Numbered from the stretch's first letter, positions 1 through 11,906 are shown. The stretch: 64,000 nt of DNA from Meghimatium bilineatum (GCA_034231615.1 CM067298.1:27420483-27484482); one strand, 5' to 3'. Notes: generated by a model from the sequence alone, not told the origin. Translations and numbers: made by a program.

Positions 1-184
1 CGCACAAGAGCAATGTGAGACCCTTTGCACCTCAGAATAACATGTTTGTGAAGGAATCTTACAACTGTATTCTTAGGTTAATCGTGCGCTAGAAGTTAAT
101 ATACATTCTAACAGATTTGTTTTACCAGTTAATACAGCATTCACATAGCATATCTATGACCGCCGACATATAGGCCCATAAGAC

Positions 185-333
185 GTTAGCTAATTGGAAA
201 ACAGCCTTCTGCAATGATTCATTCAAGTTTTCCCTTTATTTTCATTGGCTCTCCTAACTATAAATATAGTGACCAATGAAAACACGGCAAAACAAATGAG
301 CTATTTCAGAACGATGTTTTCCAATTAGCAAAC
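185..333. mobile_element. Small hairpin MITE-like element
   Basis: The two halves are imperfect reverse complements. The left end reads gctaattggaaaac and the right end reads gttttccaattagc, and the similarity continues inward to a paired attggct/gaccaat region. The element is about 150 bp with no reading frame, as expected of a miniature inverted-repeat transposon. No clear TSD was seen, so the exact ends are approximate. The inner words ttggtcactat/atagtgaccaa recur in the hairpins near 26.7 kb and, in weaker form, 37.8 kb. Confidence 0.5.
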
Positions 334-605
334 ATGCTTTATATATGCAAAGGTGACGGTAGAACTAACACAATATGCAGTGTCATATTAAAATATTAAT
401 GCAATCTACTCTTACAATATCTGTGCTATCTCTGTTGGAATATGTTTCCTCGCTCTTTATACATGTTTTTCCTCAATAATAACTAAATGTTTTTTCAGTA
501 TTTATTGCTTCATACCAAGCCCATAGATAAAAACTGTTTGATGACCAACAAAAGCCTACAATTTAAAAACCTACATTATAGAACAATGATTGACTAGTAA
601 TACTG
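334..605. other. No feature recognised
   Basis: AT-rich sequence between the hairpin element and the first retrotransposon fragment. No long frame, repeat or motif was seen. Confidence 0.4.
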
Positions 606-1912
606 AAATCAGATATAGAAAACGTAATAAAAATGATAAAATATGGAAAGACTGCAGGAGTTGACAACATAACAGCAGACATACAAGTAATTGAAAGTAA
701 ATAATTTTGGTGTGAAAACTGTCACAGAACTTTGCATTGATATAGCCTATATTGAACAGGCCACTTACTAAAAGATCTAAAGTCATCATTATTCATACAA
801 CTACATAAGAAGCACAGGGCTGTGAATTGTACATACCACAGAACAATAAGTTTGATGGGCCACATAACTTAAATACTACTCAAGATAATAGATAATACAT
901 GCACGAATAAAAGTCGAGATAGACATTGAAGTTGTGGAAGAATAGTGTGGTTTTACGAGAAACAAAGCAGCCAGACAAGCTATTCTTAGTATCCAGCTAT
1001 TATTAGATGAATACAGAAAAGTCAAAATAAAGTCTATATTTGCCTTATAGACTACTGCAAGGCCTTTGACTGAACCCAACATGAAAAATTAATTGACAAA
1101 ATCAGACTGATTAAAAATATATATTGTGAACAAACTGCACCAATGAGGTGGGAAAACATATACAAACCATACATAGAAATAACAAGACGGGTAAGACAAG
1201 GATAAACATTATCACCAAGCCTATTGAACATTTATACTGTGAACATTTTTAAACACATAGAAGGAATGCCAGGACTAAAGATCAGTGGGAAAATTAGAAA
1301 TAATTTATGATATGCAGATGACAATGTCGTTTTAACAGAAATTAGAAAGACTAATAGATCAAGTAACATTACCAATATCTCTGACACAATCACAAATCAT
1401 GGTAGAGGTGAAGCAAAAGTTAAACAGAGAATAAGTATGGCTAAAAGTACTTTCAATGACATGGGGAAAATTTTGACATCTAAATAAATTACAAACAAAC
1501 TAAAAAATGACAATTATAAAATGATACATCTATTCTATGTTAATATATGGTCAGAAACATGGACAATGAACAAACAACTAGAAAACATAATTTTCGCTTT
1601 TGAGATGTGGATATATAGCAAAATAGAAAGAACTTCATGGAAAGAGATGAAAAAGAACAAATTGATTCAAACACAGCTTCATATGAAAAAGAACTATTAA
1701 AGGAAATAAAGATCAAAGTACTTTGGACATATTCAAAGACATGACATCTTGTTGGATATCTTACTTGAAGGTAGTGAAGAGGTAGACAGAGATACAAATG
1801 GTGCTAGTAACATCATGAGATGGACAGGGCACAACCTAGAGACAGAAGATTTTGGAGGTCCTTTGCAGCTAACTTTCGATGTGGATGCTGCACTTGATGA
1901 TGATGATAAATT
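606..1912 (+). pseudogene. Decayed non-LTR retrotransposon reverse transcriptase
   Basis: Plus-strand translation across several frames and stops gives the landmarks of an RTE/CR1-like endonuclease-reverse transcriptase: GKTAGVDNI (finger motif, near 640), a degraded palm, TLSPSLLNIYT (near 1210), YADDN at about 1312-1326 (catalytic motif), then SETWTMNKQLE and FEMWIY with YFGHIQRHD in the C-terminal region. The 3' end carries a GATGAT-type tail near 1896-1912, as in the copies at 3.1 and 4.5 kb. Stops and frameshifts are numerous and the endonuclease domain is missing, so it is an old 5'-truncated copy. The clade assignment is tentative. Confidence 0.7.
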
Positions 1913-1989
1913 GAGTTTTGAATATCTTCGTCAATGTTTTGCTAAAATAATTTATAATTAAATAAATTCGTAAGAGCATTCTTGATTAG

Positions 1990-2440
1990 GAACAAGCGTC
2001 ACAGGACTGGGGAATTCCCATATATGCTCTGCTTGCCGTTCCGTCAGCCATCTAAAAGTGTATAAGCTCAGTGCCACAGTCAGTTGCTAATTACACGTTG
2101 TTCTGATCTTTTTCGGAGAGGAAGCACTTCATCCCATCGCTTTTAGTCACTCCCATTTCTACCATTCTCTGAATATGTACATTGTCTCGTTCGATCCCCA
2201 CCTCGTCTTCTCGTAGGGTATCCATGACTGCTCTAATCAATTCAATCCTCTCTTCTTATATCGGTGCCATTCACCATGTCTTTACCAGAGAACACATCGG
2301 CTCTTTCGTTTCTCCTGATCCCAGTGTGACCTGGACAATAGATCCATGTAATGCTCTGCGCGGTGTTGACCCATTCAATTCAGATAACACACTTTTCTAT
2401 CTTGCACAGCATACTTTGATAAGAGCATATTCTATCACAA
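1990..2440 (-). pseudogene. RNase H / 3' end fragment of a non-LTR element
   Basis: The minus strand resembles the C-terminal part of the RNase H-bearing element at 43.3-44.4 kb. Both contain the cognate of ccatgtaatgttctg followed by the segment encoding the GxxxNERAD-like end of RNase H, then a degraded tail with no intact frame. The plus-strand 118-aa frame over 2182-2538 is a shadow of this. The fragment is heavily decayed and its limits are approximate. Confidence 0.45.
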
Positions 2441-3000
2441 CTTTGTGTATCTCATGTATAGTTAAGTGCAGTATTGTTATGTACAGATATCTGTATAAGA
2501 AAATATATTTTAAAATATTAATGTATAATGTAATGTAGTAATTTGATAATTCATGTCGTCCTTTTTAATTCTCTCAATAAATTACACAAGCAAACACAAA
2601 TATTAAATATTCAAAGTGTCTTGTAGATTCTCTATTAATTAAATTTATTTGATTTGTTCTGTTTCTTGTTGATTCTTTCTTATCCAGAAGTATAGTTTTG
2701 ATAGAGACGTCATTAAACAACTTCTAGGATATTATAGTCATTGACTCATGCAACATGGCCTCTGTTATATAAAGATTCTTATTAATGTTAGGCTTATCTC
2801 AATTTTATAAATATATATATTTTTTTTCTGGCAAGTTGGGAAGTCAGCAACTTCGTCTGCTACTGTCATGAATTTAGCAATTCTGAAACTGAAACACATT
2901 TCTATTGTTGTTATGCACATGTCTCTTGGTTGGTTGGTTCCTGATCCAGCGGTCCATTGGGTCATGGGGCCCTTTGACTCCTATTGTCTATTCAAAGATA
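2441..3000. other. No feature recognised
   Basis: AT-rich sequence with several A/T runs. The 66-aa minus frame over 2765-2965 has no recognisable motif. Confidence 0.35.
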
Positions 3001-3690
3001 TATCTTTGTCTAACAAACTCTTAACCTGTCTATAGATTAACCTGTCTATTAACCTGTATATTCAACATGTAAACCCTGTCTATTCAATCCTGTCTACTCA
3101 ACCTGTTGACATGAGGAAATGACATGAGGAAATTATTAATATCTAAACAAATTACAAACAAGTTAAAAATGAGAATTATAAAATGCTACATCTATTCCAT
3201 ATTAATGTATGGTTCAGAAACATGGACACTAAATAAACAATTAGAAGAAAAAATTGATGCCTTTGAGATGTGGGTATATAGAAGAATAGGGAGAACATCA
3301 TGGAAAGAGAAGAAAACAAATAAAGAGATGCTAAAGACACTTAATATGAAGAAAGAACTACTAAGAGAAATAAAGATCAGGCAAATAAAATACTTTGGAC
3401 ATATTAAAAGACATGACACTGTATTGAAGACCTTACTTGAGGGTAGAGTCAAAGGGAAGCGAGCAAGAGGTAGGTAGAGATACAAGTGGGAGAGTAACAT
3501 TACACGATGGACAGGTTACAATCTAGCAGAGTGCACCACCAAGACAAGAGACAGGAGATGTTGGAGATACGTTGCAGCCAACCTTCTTTGCGGAGACGGC
3601 ACTTAATGATGATGATTCAACCTGTTAACCTGTCTATTCAATCCTGTCTATTCAACCTGTTAACCTGTCTATTCAATCTACAAATATAAA
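3001..3690. repeat. Degenerate cctgtctattcaa minisatellite, split by an RT fragment
   Basis: Short units built from cctgtctattcaa and ttaacctgtctatt recur at about 3020-3115 and again at 3615-3685. Between them lies the 3' part of a non-LTR retrotransposon. The simplest reading is that the retroelement tail inserted into a pre-existing tandem array. Confidence 0.6.
3124..3616 (+). pseudogene. 3' end of endonuclease-reverse transcriptase retroelement
   Basis: A 117-aa open segment carries the hallmarks of the region after the RT palm in RTE/CR1-like elements: YGSETWTLNKQLEEKIDAFE, a Trp/Arg-rich stretch, KYFGHIKRHD, and the basic GRVKGKRARGR motif. After the stop, the next frames continue with the expected W/R-rich terminus and end in a GATGATGATT tail at about 3604-3617. 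It is less decayed than the copy at 0.6-1.9 kb and from the same family. It lacks the endonuclease and catalytic palm, so it is a 5'-truncated, dead copy. Confidence 0.75.
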
Positions 3691-4035
3691 ACCAGTTGTA
3701 GTTTTAAGTAAGAAAACTATAGTCCTAACCTCTCAGATGATGCCTGCGCCATTTGTATTAACATTACATTATACTATTATAATATTCATGACTTACTACA
3801 CTTTACTAGATACTCAATCTATTCCATCTGTGCAGACTTAATAAACAACATCTAGTTAATTTAGTTATATTGTTGATAAACCGCAATATTTATCTCTTGT
3901 TCCAATTTTTATTCCATTTCCACATGTGCTGTTACGCGTAGTGTGGGCGTGGATGGGGAGTTGATTCTCAAGATCCTTAAGCACAGGCGCTATATTCAAC
4001 AAAGAATATAATACACTATCTATCTATCTATTCGT

Positions 4036-4411
4036 TAAACCCTTTGCTGTCTTTCAGCGTCAGGGGTAGAAGAGTTTTCTGGAGATGGTCCTCGTGTGTG
4101 CTGAGTATATTGTGGAATTTGTCACCTCATTTATTTCGGTGGTCCATCGTTATTGTGGTCGACCTCTAGGTCTGCCTTCACTGTATCAGTGTAGCATAGC
4201 TTGCTGTGGTATACTGTCTGATGGTAGTCTGCAGATGTGTGCAAATCATTTAATATGTTGTCTCTTAATATATTCCACGATTGGAGTGGTACCAGTTCTT
4301 TGTCTAATGTCTTCATTTCTCACTCTGTCTCTTAGAGATATTCCTAGGATTCTGCGCAAGCATGCCATTTCAGCTGTCACAAGGTTACGTTTGTCTTGTG
4401 CTATCGTTGTA
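4036..4411 (-). pseudogene. 3' fragment of a second non-LTR family
   Basis: Read on the minus strand, stops aside, the segment gives LRRILGISLRDRVRN, then RQRTGTTPIVEYIKRQ, HICRLPSDSIPQQAML and a GRPRGRPQ basic motif. This is the typical post-palm region of an RTE-like endonuclease-reverse transcriptase. A second copy with the same order lies at 46893-47690, where it is split by another insertion. The plus-strand 113-aa frame here is a shadow. Confidence 0.65.
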
Positions 4412-4489
4412 AAAACAGACACTTAACATAAACATACATGGAACCTACAAGTAGAACACTATCAATATCCTGTACACATAACAGCAGAC

Positions 4490-4715
4490 GACGGCAAATG
4501 TTAAACCATAATTTAAAGGAGAATAGGAATGGCTAAAAGTACATTCAATGACATGAGAAAAATGTTAACACCAAAACAAATTAACAAGAAAACTAAAAAG
4601 GATAATTATAAAATGCAATATCTAATTAATCGGGGGGGGGGGGTGGGATGGTACGCGTTCCAAAGAAGAACCCGTGCCCGATCTCACAAATATAATAGTG
4701 GCTCGTCGCTAATGA
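4490..4715 (+). pseudogene. Short rearranged retroelement fragment with G-run
   Basis: The first part (AKSTFNDMRKMLTPKQINKK) matches the 1.4-kb segment of the decayed RT at 0.6-1.9 kb. It is then interrupted by a run of about 13 G bases near 4631 and continues with a short segment ending in gctaatgatgatt, the tail type of this family. Probably an internally deleted copy. Confidence 0.5.
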
Positions 4716-6412
4716 TGATTACATGCGTTTCCCTTGTGTTGTTGTATCTCTATGGTATGTACGGAGATAAGTAAGAAGCCAAATTCTGGCATAGAGTTCC
4801 CTACCACATTTGGGACACGCATGATCAGAAGTGGTTATAAACTAGGCCCAACCCAGAATTAACAAAAAATAAACTTTACTGAACTCCCACACAAGCACGA
4901 ACTTCAATTTGTTATATATACTCGTATATATATATATAGATATATAATCACAAATGTCATCAAACAAAGACATCTGTTTTGCTTGCGCCTGTAAAAGTTT
5001 GTTGTAATTAGTTTTATCATTTCAGCAAATAATCGAAATAAGAAAATAGTATAAATATATACATGAGGGCCTATATTGGGTTAAATAGCAATATGACTTG
5101 GAACAAATAAACGGAATCGACGTTGCAACCAAAAGTTATTTATCACGATAAAGGCATGCAAAGGCATAATGGAATAATAAAGCAGATTCAAAGCTATAGG
5201 CATTCTGTTTTTCTTAGTTATTTACCAGATGGTGTGTAATTTTACTGCAGTTTCCATGATTAGATTTTTGAATATTATACTGAAATATTTGTTTCATTTC
5301 CGTTGGTCATACTTCTCCATCACATGATCCACGTATATTTCGATCTTCTTTGTACATTATGTGTTTGGTTATTCTTAATTGATAAATATTTTTAGGTCAA
5401 AACGACAACCCTGTGTATTTATTCCACATAAAACTGCCATTTAATCCATTCCGCAACAACAGAAAACGATAAATGACACCAAATGATTGCACAGATCCAG
5501 TGGGATTTTCCGAAAAATGAAAATATTTTGTTTAGTGCACAGCGAACATATTACGTCAAGTTTCGTCTCTCAGATACATTTTTGAGAGACATTGCCACGC
5601 CAACTTTGAGGCAATAAAGCCTCACAATTATCTTCAAGTGTTAGTTGAATATTGCAGTGAATCTTGATGGAAATTAGGATCATTTTGCGTGTCACTGTCT
5701 TGAAAATTGTAAGAATGTCTTGGTATCCTCGTAAATTACCGCCATTAGATTTGTTGAGCACTGAGGGGTTTGATAAATATATAGAGGTTATCATATCCCC
5801 CACAGAGAGCGAGATTGAACGTTATTCCAGTAAGTAACTTCTATAATCTGTATGATTTGTTATTCTTTATTGTTTTACAAGTAACTTGTATAGTGTGTTG
5901 GAGTAATTTGTTGTTCTTTATTGTTTTACAAGTAAGCAAATTGTATATCATATACTAAATGTGTTAGAATAATTTTTTAATAATTTTTTATTAATTATGA
6001 ATTGAGATTATTGCTCTTTGGGCTGACGTATATGTGGTTAGTCGCCTCTAGCTGATGATGAAGGTACGTGTAGTAAGTGTGGCACGTTGTTTCATTACTC
6101 TCGGTGTTCGCATTCAATAGGCACTCTTTAACTTTAAGCAGTTTCATCACATCACCTTTGCCTTATCCATTGTCAACTTTCTATTGTTGCTTTGAATGCA
6201 AGTCTGTTCTCTCATAACGGGTAACACTGATATTTCCTGAAGCTGTTTTAGGTGGCTGATAAATATATAACTTCACAAAATATCAGAGCTTACGTTACAA
6301 AACTAATGGGTAGTCAAATCCAATATAAATAAGTAATTAATGCCCACATGGAAACTAGTAACATCAGAGACTGATACATAGGCCTATGTACTTTCTTTTC
6401 TGGTATATATAT
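4716..6412. other. No gene recognised; simple TA repeats
   Basis: AT-rich sequence with a TA-rich microsatellite near 4915-4945 and a local duplication around ttctttattgttttacaagtaa (5850-5935). The 77-aa minus frame at 5570-5803 has no motif I recognise. The stretch at about 6150-6240 resembles 16010-16110 and is probably an old interspersed repeat. Confidence 0.4.
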
Positions 6413-7307
6413 ATAGGGTAGCCGGGGGTAAGATGGCGCGCGTGGCAAGACGGCGTTTCGGTTTTTTTCCGAGTCTATGAATTTTTCCGGTAGGACACGT
6501 GACTAGGTCTGGCGGGAAACGTCCATTCTATGACACAACGAAATTTGACATTTCTCGGACAGGTCGTTTTCCAACCATGAGGTAAATGTGTTTTTCATGG
6601 GTCTTGAACTATTTTTTTATCCAACTTTTACTCCTTGCCTACTGTTATCATTACTGTCATGTTATTTTACATGTTTAAAATGAAACATATATTGTATTTT
6701 TAAGATATTAAGCACATTACATTGTCAAAATACTTTTTTTGGGTGACATTTTATTAAAGTTGCTAACCATATAATTTGGGGAAAGATGGCACACAGTTAG
6801 TGGGGCAAGATGGCGCATTCAAAATATTATGGGAAATTGCAGATGTCATGACTGCTGATCTAATGCTGGGAGAGACTGATATATTTGGTTATAATGATCA
6901 ACCAACCTTACAACAGCATTATTAGCTTTGAAACGGAACGTAGTACTTTTTTTTTTTTAGAAATTGTGTTTTCAGAGTAAAGTTACATAACTAAGTCTAT
7001 CTATTTATTCTATCTATTCTTAACACACATTTACACACTGCCTGTGTGTTAGACCTGTTGCAGAGGTAATTGCTCTTATTTTATAATGGTTTGTATCACC
7101 TTTTTTCCTGCGCCATCTTTTTTTTTTTACATAAGTTAGAAAATTATCATTCTACTGTCTACATAGTTGTATGTTGTCAATAACATCAAAAATGTAAGAT
7201 AAATGGATAAACTATACACTGATACCAGTTTGGACTCTCATAATTAAGTCTAGTTGTCAGAATATGTTAAAATGTGTAAAATGCGCCATCTTACCCCCTG
7301 CTACCCC
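6413..7307. mobile_element. TIR element, about 890 bp, non-coding
   Basis: The left end reads gggtagccgggggtaagatg and the right end is its reverse complement with few changes (catcttaccccctgctaccc), followed by gcgc on the inside of each. Both ends abut TA-rich tracts, which suits a TA target but prevents a firm TSD call. Several internal words repeat the terminal theme (aagatggcacac near 6784, gggcaagatggcgcat near 6811, gcgccatc near 7112). No coding potential was seen. The superfamily is not assigned. Confidence 0.65.
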
Positions 7308-8196
7308 TATATATATATATATATATATATATAAAAAGAACATAATAATTATTTAAATTAAAATATAACAAAAATGATAGAGCTATAAATAGCCTTAAAG
7401 TATTCACCTTGATGGATCTAGAGGGGAGGAAGGTCTAATGGTTGCAAGAATTGTGATACCCGGAATGAATATAAAGAATGGTTTTAAACTAATATAACTT
7501 AACATCAATACTCACAGCTGAACTAGTAACAGTATTAAAAGCATACGAAATAATAACTGATGACCCCCTAAAACGGTAACAATCATGACTGACTCATTAT
7601 TATCAATCCAGGCTATACAAAATAAACACAACAGTCAAAGGTCGGATATAGTAGAAGATATCTTCCACTTAACAAAAACGTATAACCAGTCGGTACAGAG
7701 GTTAATGTAAGTGTGGGGTGCAGAGACGAAGAAGCGAGCACCTGTGATCACTTCGCTCGCCAGGACCAGGACTCATACTGGTTCAGACCTTGATACTCCT
7801 CCTCGTGGAGTACCCCGGGCAACAGAGCAATCTGGCTAAGTTATCAAGGATCGAACGATCTCCAGCTGAGGTGGGAACCTGCTGTGGACTTGGAAACTTC
7901 CAAGAGAGATACGACTCTTCTTATACGCAGTACGTCACGGGATTATAAGTAAGCTTCAGCAAACTTTCGACAGCCTTTTCGTCATTTTCGCCAAGGCACA
8001 AGAACTTTTCGTCAGTTCCCTGTCCGCACCCAGCGGACGATATAACCAAAAAGTCCTTCTTAGGACTACGTTGAAAGTGACGTGACTAGGCATCCCGAGA
8101 TGGCCTAGTCGAATCCAGTACTCAACAAACAAAACAACAAATAATGTAATGGTGGAAAATCGATAAATTGTACTTACTGCGCTAAACTGAAATCCA
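7308..8196. other. Non-coding; GC-richer island of unknown origin
   Basis: Sequence from about 7690 to 8110 is clearly less AT-rich than its surroundings and ends in a caaacaaaacaacaa tract near 8130, which could be a retroposon tail. No protein frame and no convincing tRNA-like promoter boxes were seen, so it is left unclassified. Confidence 0.3.
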
Positions 8197-8400
8197 ACAG
8201 GTAGATCCAGTAATAGGGTAATACAGTTTTGCTAATACTGAATAACACACATAATGACACACACAAATCGATGTTTCGACCAAACGGCCTTTATCAAGAC
8301 AGACAATTTAAACAAAATTAAAACATATAACAGAAACTACATGAGTATTGCGCCAAGAAATTTTCTATGGAAGCTAGTTTTTTTCGGTAATATTAAGAAA

Positions 8401-8601
8401 TAAAATGGCATGGAGAGAGTGTTCCTGGAGGGGATGATAGAAGGTAACAGGGGCAAAGGCCGACCAAGACGCCGTTGGACAAAAGACATTCAAGAATGCC
8501 TGCGCATGTCACTGAAAGAGGCAGGGCAACTTGCTCAAGACCGCGGAGAATTCAAGAGATTCATAGGAAAGACTACGTTCTGGAAAGAATATGTCACTTG
8601 A
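8401..8601 (+). pseudogene. C-terminal fragment of a non-LTR retroelement
   Basis: The 63-aa frame contains GKGRPRRRWTKDIQE, then EAGQLAQDRGEF. This is the characteristic extreme C terminus of endonuclease-reverse transcriptases, with a basic GRPRxRW block followed by an A-Q-DR-x-x-F/W motif. Nothing of the RT domain remains. It lies wholly between the two 140-bp inverted repeats, so it was captured by, or forms the body of, that element. Confidence 0.6.
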
Positions 8602-8602
8602 T

Positions 8603-8700
8603 GATAGCAGAAAGCGAAAAGTAATAACATTGACGGTCACATTGGTATGAGTGAATACCAATGTGACCGTCGATGTTATTACTTTTCGCTTTCTGTTATA
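8603..8700. repeat. 46-bp hairpin palindrome, 6-nt loop
   Basis: Arms 8603-8648 and 8655-8700 are reverse complements with three mismatches; the loop is gagtga. It overlaps the inner edge of the right 140-bp repeat, so that repeat appears extended and folded back on itself. Confidence 0.85.
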
Positions 8701-8837
8701 TGTTTTAATTTTGTTTCAATTGTCCGTCTTGATAAAGGCCTTTTGGTCGAAACGTCGATTTGTGTGTGTTATTATGTGTGTTATTCAGTATTAGCAAAAC
8801 TTTATTACCCTATTCCTGGATCTACCTGTTTAATGTA

Positions 8838-9160
8838 ATGGGGACATCTCATGACGGAATATCAGGCAATTGGGCAGCGGAGAGGGAAGAAATGAAAGCG
8901 CGTCAACACGGAACTGTACTCAAAGTAGGACTTGGCAGGACTCAAATAAGGAGCATGATAAAGGGCAGAGTTTTAAATGAGTCGACAGAAAAATGGGACA
9001 CTATTACCAAATGGGCACATGTTCTGTTAAAGGGATCTTCTAGGATTAGTCAAATAAAAGAAGATATTTCCTTTCCTGCCCCCCCCCCCCTTGACCTCTC
9101 TCAGCCCAATTCAGGGATTCAAGTCAGATATACGATGCTTCATCCGGTGCTTCTCTAGTT
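8838..9160 (+). pseudogene. RNase H C-terminal fragment of a non-LTR element
   Basis: The translation includes DGISGNWAAEREE, similar to the GIxGNExAD motif at the end of retrotransposon RNase H domains. It is followed by IRSMIKGRVLNESTEKWDT, the usual sequence after it in I/R1-group elements, and then loses similarity at a C-rich run near 9080. It is a short 3' remnant with the RT domain missing. Confidence 0.5.
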
Positions 9161-9290
9161 AACGGCAAGACTCCATCCTATTCTTTTCAAGACTTTTAGT
9201 CCTTCTCAGAACTTTTACTCTTTTCCAGACTTCATTACAGCCACTTGAACAGAGAACGCTTATCGCAGAAGAGAGAACTATAGATATTCC

Positions 9291-9302
9291 TTGGCAATAA
9301 CT
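9291..9302. repeat. 5' target-site duplication of retroelement copy A
   Basis: ttggcaataact, repeated exactly at 11895-11906 on the other side of the insertion. Confidence 0.9.
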
Positions 9303-11894
9303 AGGTCGCACAATGGAAACGGAAGTAAGATATCTTAGTCCAAACATTCAAAGATATTGCAAAGTCAGCAAAGGCGTCAAAATGGGACGAATTTTGCCAG
9401 GAGAATTTTGACACGCGAAAAGTCACTAAAATTGTTCTGGCGTTTACACAAATCCATGAATGGTCTGACAAGACGCGTGGCTATTGCCGATTTCCAGAGC
9501 GACGATACCGCCTGGCAGAAGACGGACGAGACAAAAGGTGCAGCGTTGCTGGCACACTACACCGCACAAATTGGTCAGAGAAATGTGGAGAGATATCAAG
9601 AAATCAGGAAAACGATTACAGATACGAGTAAGAACTTGAGCATGGTAAACCATATGCTAATCACAGTTGAAGAAACCAGGAAGGCACAAAAAACACAGCA
9701 CCAGGGCCATATGGCATTAGAGACGATGACATTAGTCATAGAACGGATGAGGAGTTGGCGGATATGTTCAATAATAGCCTTCTAAAGGGCACAGTGAAAG
9801 AAGACTGGTTGCACAGCTATTTAGTTCCACTATCCAAACCTTGGAAGGACCACACCAGGATACAAGGCTACAGAATAATAACAATGCAGAATACGATTGG
9901 CAAGCTTTTGGAAAAAATTGTGGCCTGGAAGGTATCGTGTTATCTTGAAAGAAATAAGTGTTTACCAACATTGTTAGGAGGATATCGCCCAGGAAAGAAG
10001 ACATGGCAGAATGAAGCCATATTTGCGAAGGATGTTTTTGAGGGGTTCGCATGGAGACATGTGCGGTCGCAATAGACCTTTGAGGATGCGTATAATAGGA
10101 TGTCTTTGGATATCTTGATGCACCAGCTGTTAAATCTTGCTGTTAATCCTTTTGTCGTGTGGTGGGTTGGCGCCGCCCTGATGCACAGGATAGTAGTTCT
10201 TAAGTGTGGTAACTGGATATCTGCACCAACGGTTATTAACCCTGGTCTGCCACAGGGATCGCCTCTATCTCCTGTACTTTCAAATGTATACACAGTACAT
10301 ATCACTGGCAATCAAATCACAGGTGTTGGCAGAACGATGTCATATGCCGATGATATCCTGGTATATAGACAGGGCAGAAATCGAGAAGAGTGCGTCGTGG
10401 AACTACAGAAGGAGCTGGACAGACTAACAAATTGGTGTCGAGATACGGGAGCAGTGGTTAATCCGTTTAAGGCATTCGAGACGTTGTTTTCCTTGAATAA
10501 TCACATGGTAAAGACACCCATGCCACAAGTTTCGTTGTCCGGGAAAAGTTTAGAAAGAACTAGCACAATGAGATATCTGGGTGTGTTTTTTGACAGAAGC
10601 ATGAGTTTCAGGGAACATGTTAACCACGTTATCATAAGGGCAGGCAAAGGCTTAGCAGCAATGAAGGCTATGGCTGCTGCGCAGTGTGAGCAGAGATTGT
10701 TATTTCTTTTGTACCAGGGTTTGGTTGTGGCTGTGGTGGAATATGCACTGGCAATTCTGAGTCTTAGCCAAACTCAGATCGAAAGACTGGATAAAATCCA
10801 GAATGCAGCAATGCGTATCATACTGGAATGTACAAGAGACACATCGACAAGAGCTATGCGATACCTACTTGACTGCCCAACAGCTGAGCATAGATTACAG
10901 TATTGCCGTGCACGGGCGTACCTTCAAATACATGCAGAAAAAGAACACCCGTTGCATTCCGAAATACAGAAAGTTAAAGACAGCAGACTCAAGAGAAGGA
11001 GGTCGTGGATTGGACGTGCTGAGGGTGTCATACAAAGGGTTTGCAGATTGCAGGATGTGGCAGCAGGTTCGGAATGGATAGCTCTACCCACAGATTTCGA
11101 AACTTGTTTGAGAGTAGTAATATCACTTAGCAGGGAATGCAGAGAATGGTGTCCCACAGCTGTGGAGAAAGAAGTGCAGGATTAATCAGTGAGAATACCA
11201 CAGTGGGGGATGTGATTATATACACTGATGGATCTGTAATTAGGAATGTTCGCAGTGCTTGGGCCTTTACAGCTCAGTGCGCAGGTAAAACGATCAAGGA
11301 GGACAGTGGTGCCTTTGCGGTCACTACGAGTAGTATGACCATGGAGACAATGGCAGTATCCCAAGGCATTTGCGTCGCTACTCACACAGAAAGTAACGCA
11401 GGTCTGCATCTTGAGTGACTCTGTGAGTATGATTAAGAAGGTACAAGTGGGTCTCGTTCGCGAACAGTGGATTGAGGCCTTGAGAAAGGCGAGCTTGAAA
11501 GTGGTTACATTTATTTTCGTGCCGGGACATGTGGGTGTTCGAGGCAATGAAAGAGTAGATCAACTGGCATCGTGCGCGATTGTGACACAGGGCGATGGGG
11601 CAATGGATCGCGCTGACGTTTTGAACTCCTTAAGAGATATAACACGCGAGGGTGAGACTAATGTGAATGATGATTCCTTTTCAATTGCCAGGATTAAAGA
11701 TCAGGGATTGAAATGCGGTGTTGCTAGAGGAGAACATTTTGGAGGGTGCAGAAGAATGATGGTCAACCAGCATAGGACCGGTACTGTCAGCAGAAGTGTG
11801 ATGGCGGATACACTCAAGGAGAGATCGGAGCAACTATGGACGTGTCCAGTTTGCAGTGATGATGATCCGACGACTAACTAACTAACTAACTAAC
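9303..11894 (+). mobile_element. 5'-truncated RT/RNase H non-LTR retrotransposon, copy A
   Basis: The insertion is delimited by a perfect 12-bp TSD and ends in a ctaa-repeat tail (11876-11894), a standard target-primed reverse-transcription product. It begins inside the linker between endonuclease and RT, so the 5' half of the element is missing. It is about 95% identical to the 3' segment of copy B (18.1-21 kb, minus strand). The left flank is a host sequence directly preceded by another retroelement remnant. Confidence 0.93.
9305..11881 (+). pseudogene. Reverse transcriptase-RNase H polyprotein (ORF2), broken
   Basis: Domains in order: linker (SLKLFWRLHKSMNGLTRRV), RT fingers with GGYRPGKKTWQNEAIFAKDV (near 9985), palm with PGLPQGSPLSPVL (near 10240) and SYADDILVYR (YADD codons 10343-10354), thumb with MRYLGVFFDRSMSFREH, RNase H with IIYTDGS, METMA, LSDS and the NERVDQLA end, then a terminal WTCPVCSDDD Cys motif. 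Catalytic YADD and the RNase H acidic residues are visible. Lesions: frameshifts near 9700 and 10075, another near 11180, and one near 11365. The last is shared with copy B. I place it in the I/LOA/R1 group because of the RNase H; the exact clade is unproven. Confidence 0.9.
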
Positions 11895-11906
11895 TTGGCA
11901 ATAACT
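11895..11906. repeat. 3' target-site duplication of copy A
   Basis: ttggcaataact, identical to 9291-9302. Confidence 0.9.

Larger units (their letters stand above)
8197..8829. mobile_element. Inverted-repeat element with 140-bp ends
   Basis: Positions 8197-8336 and 8690-8829 are about 95% identical as reverse complements, both starting acaggtagatccag from the outside. Each arm contains cttgataaaggcc, a short T-rich loop, then ggtcgaaac, which folds as a small stem and vaguely resembles a hammerhead ribozyme core (see findings). Between the arms lie a retroelement C-terminal fragment and a 46-bp hairpin. No unambiguous TSD was seen. Confidence 0.65.
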
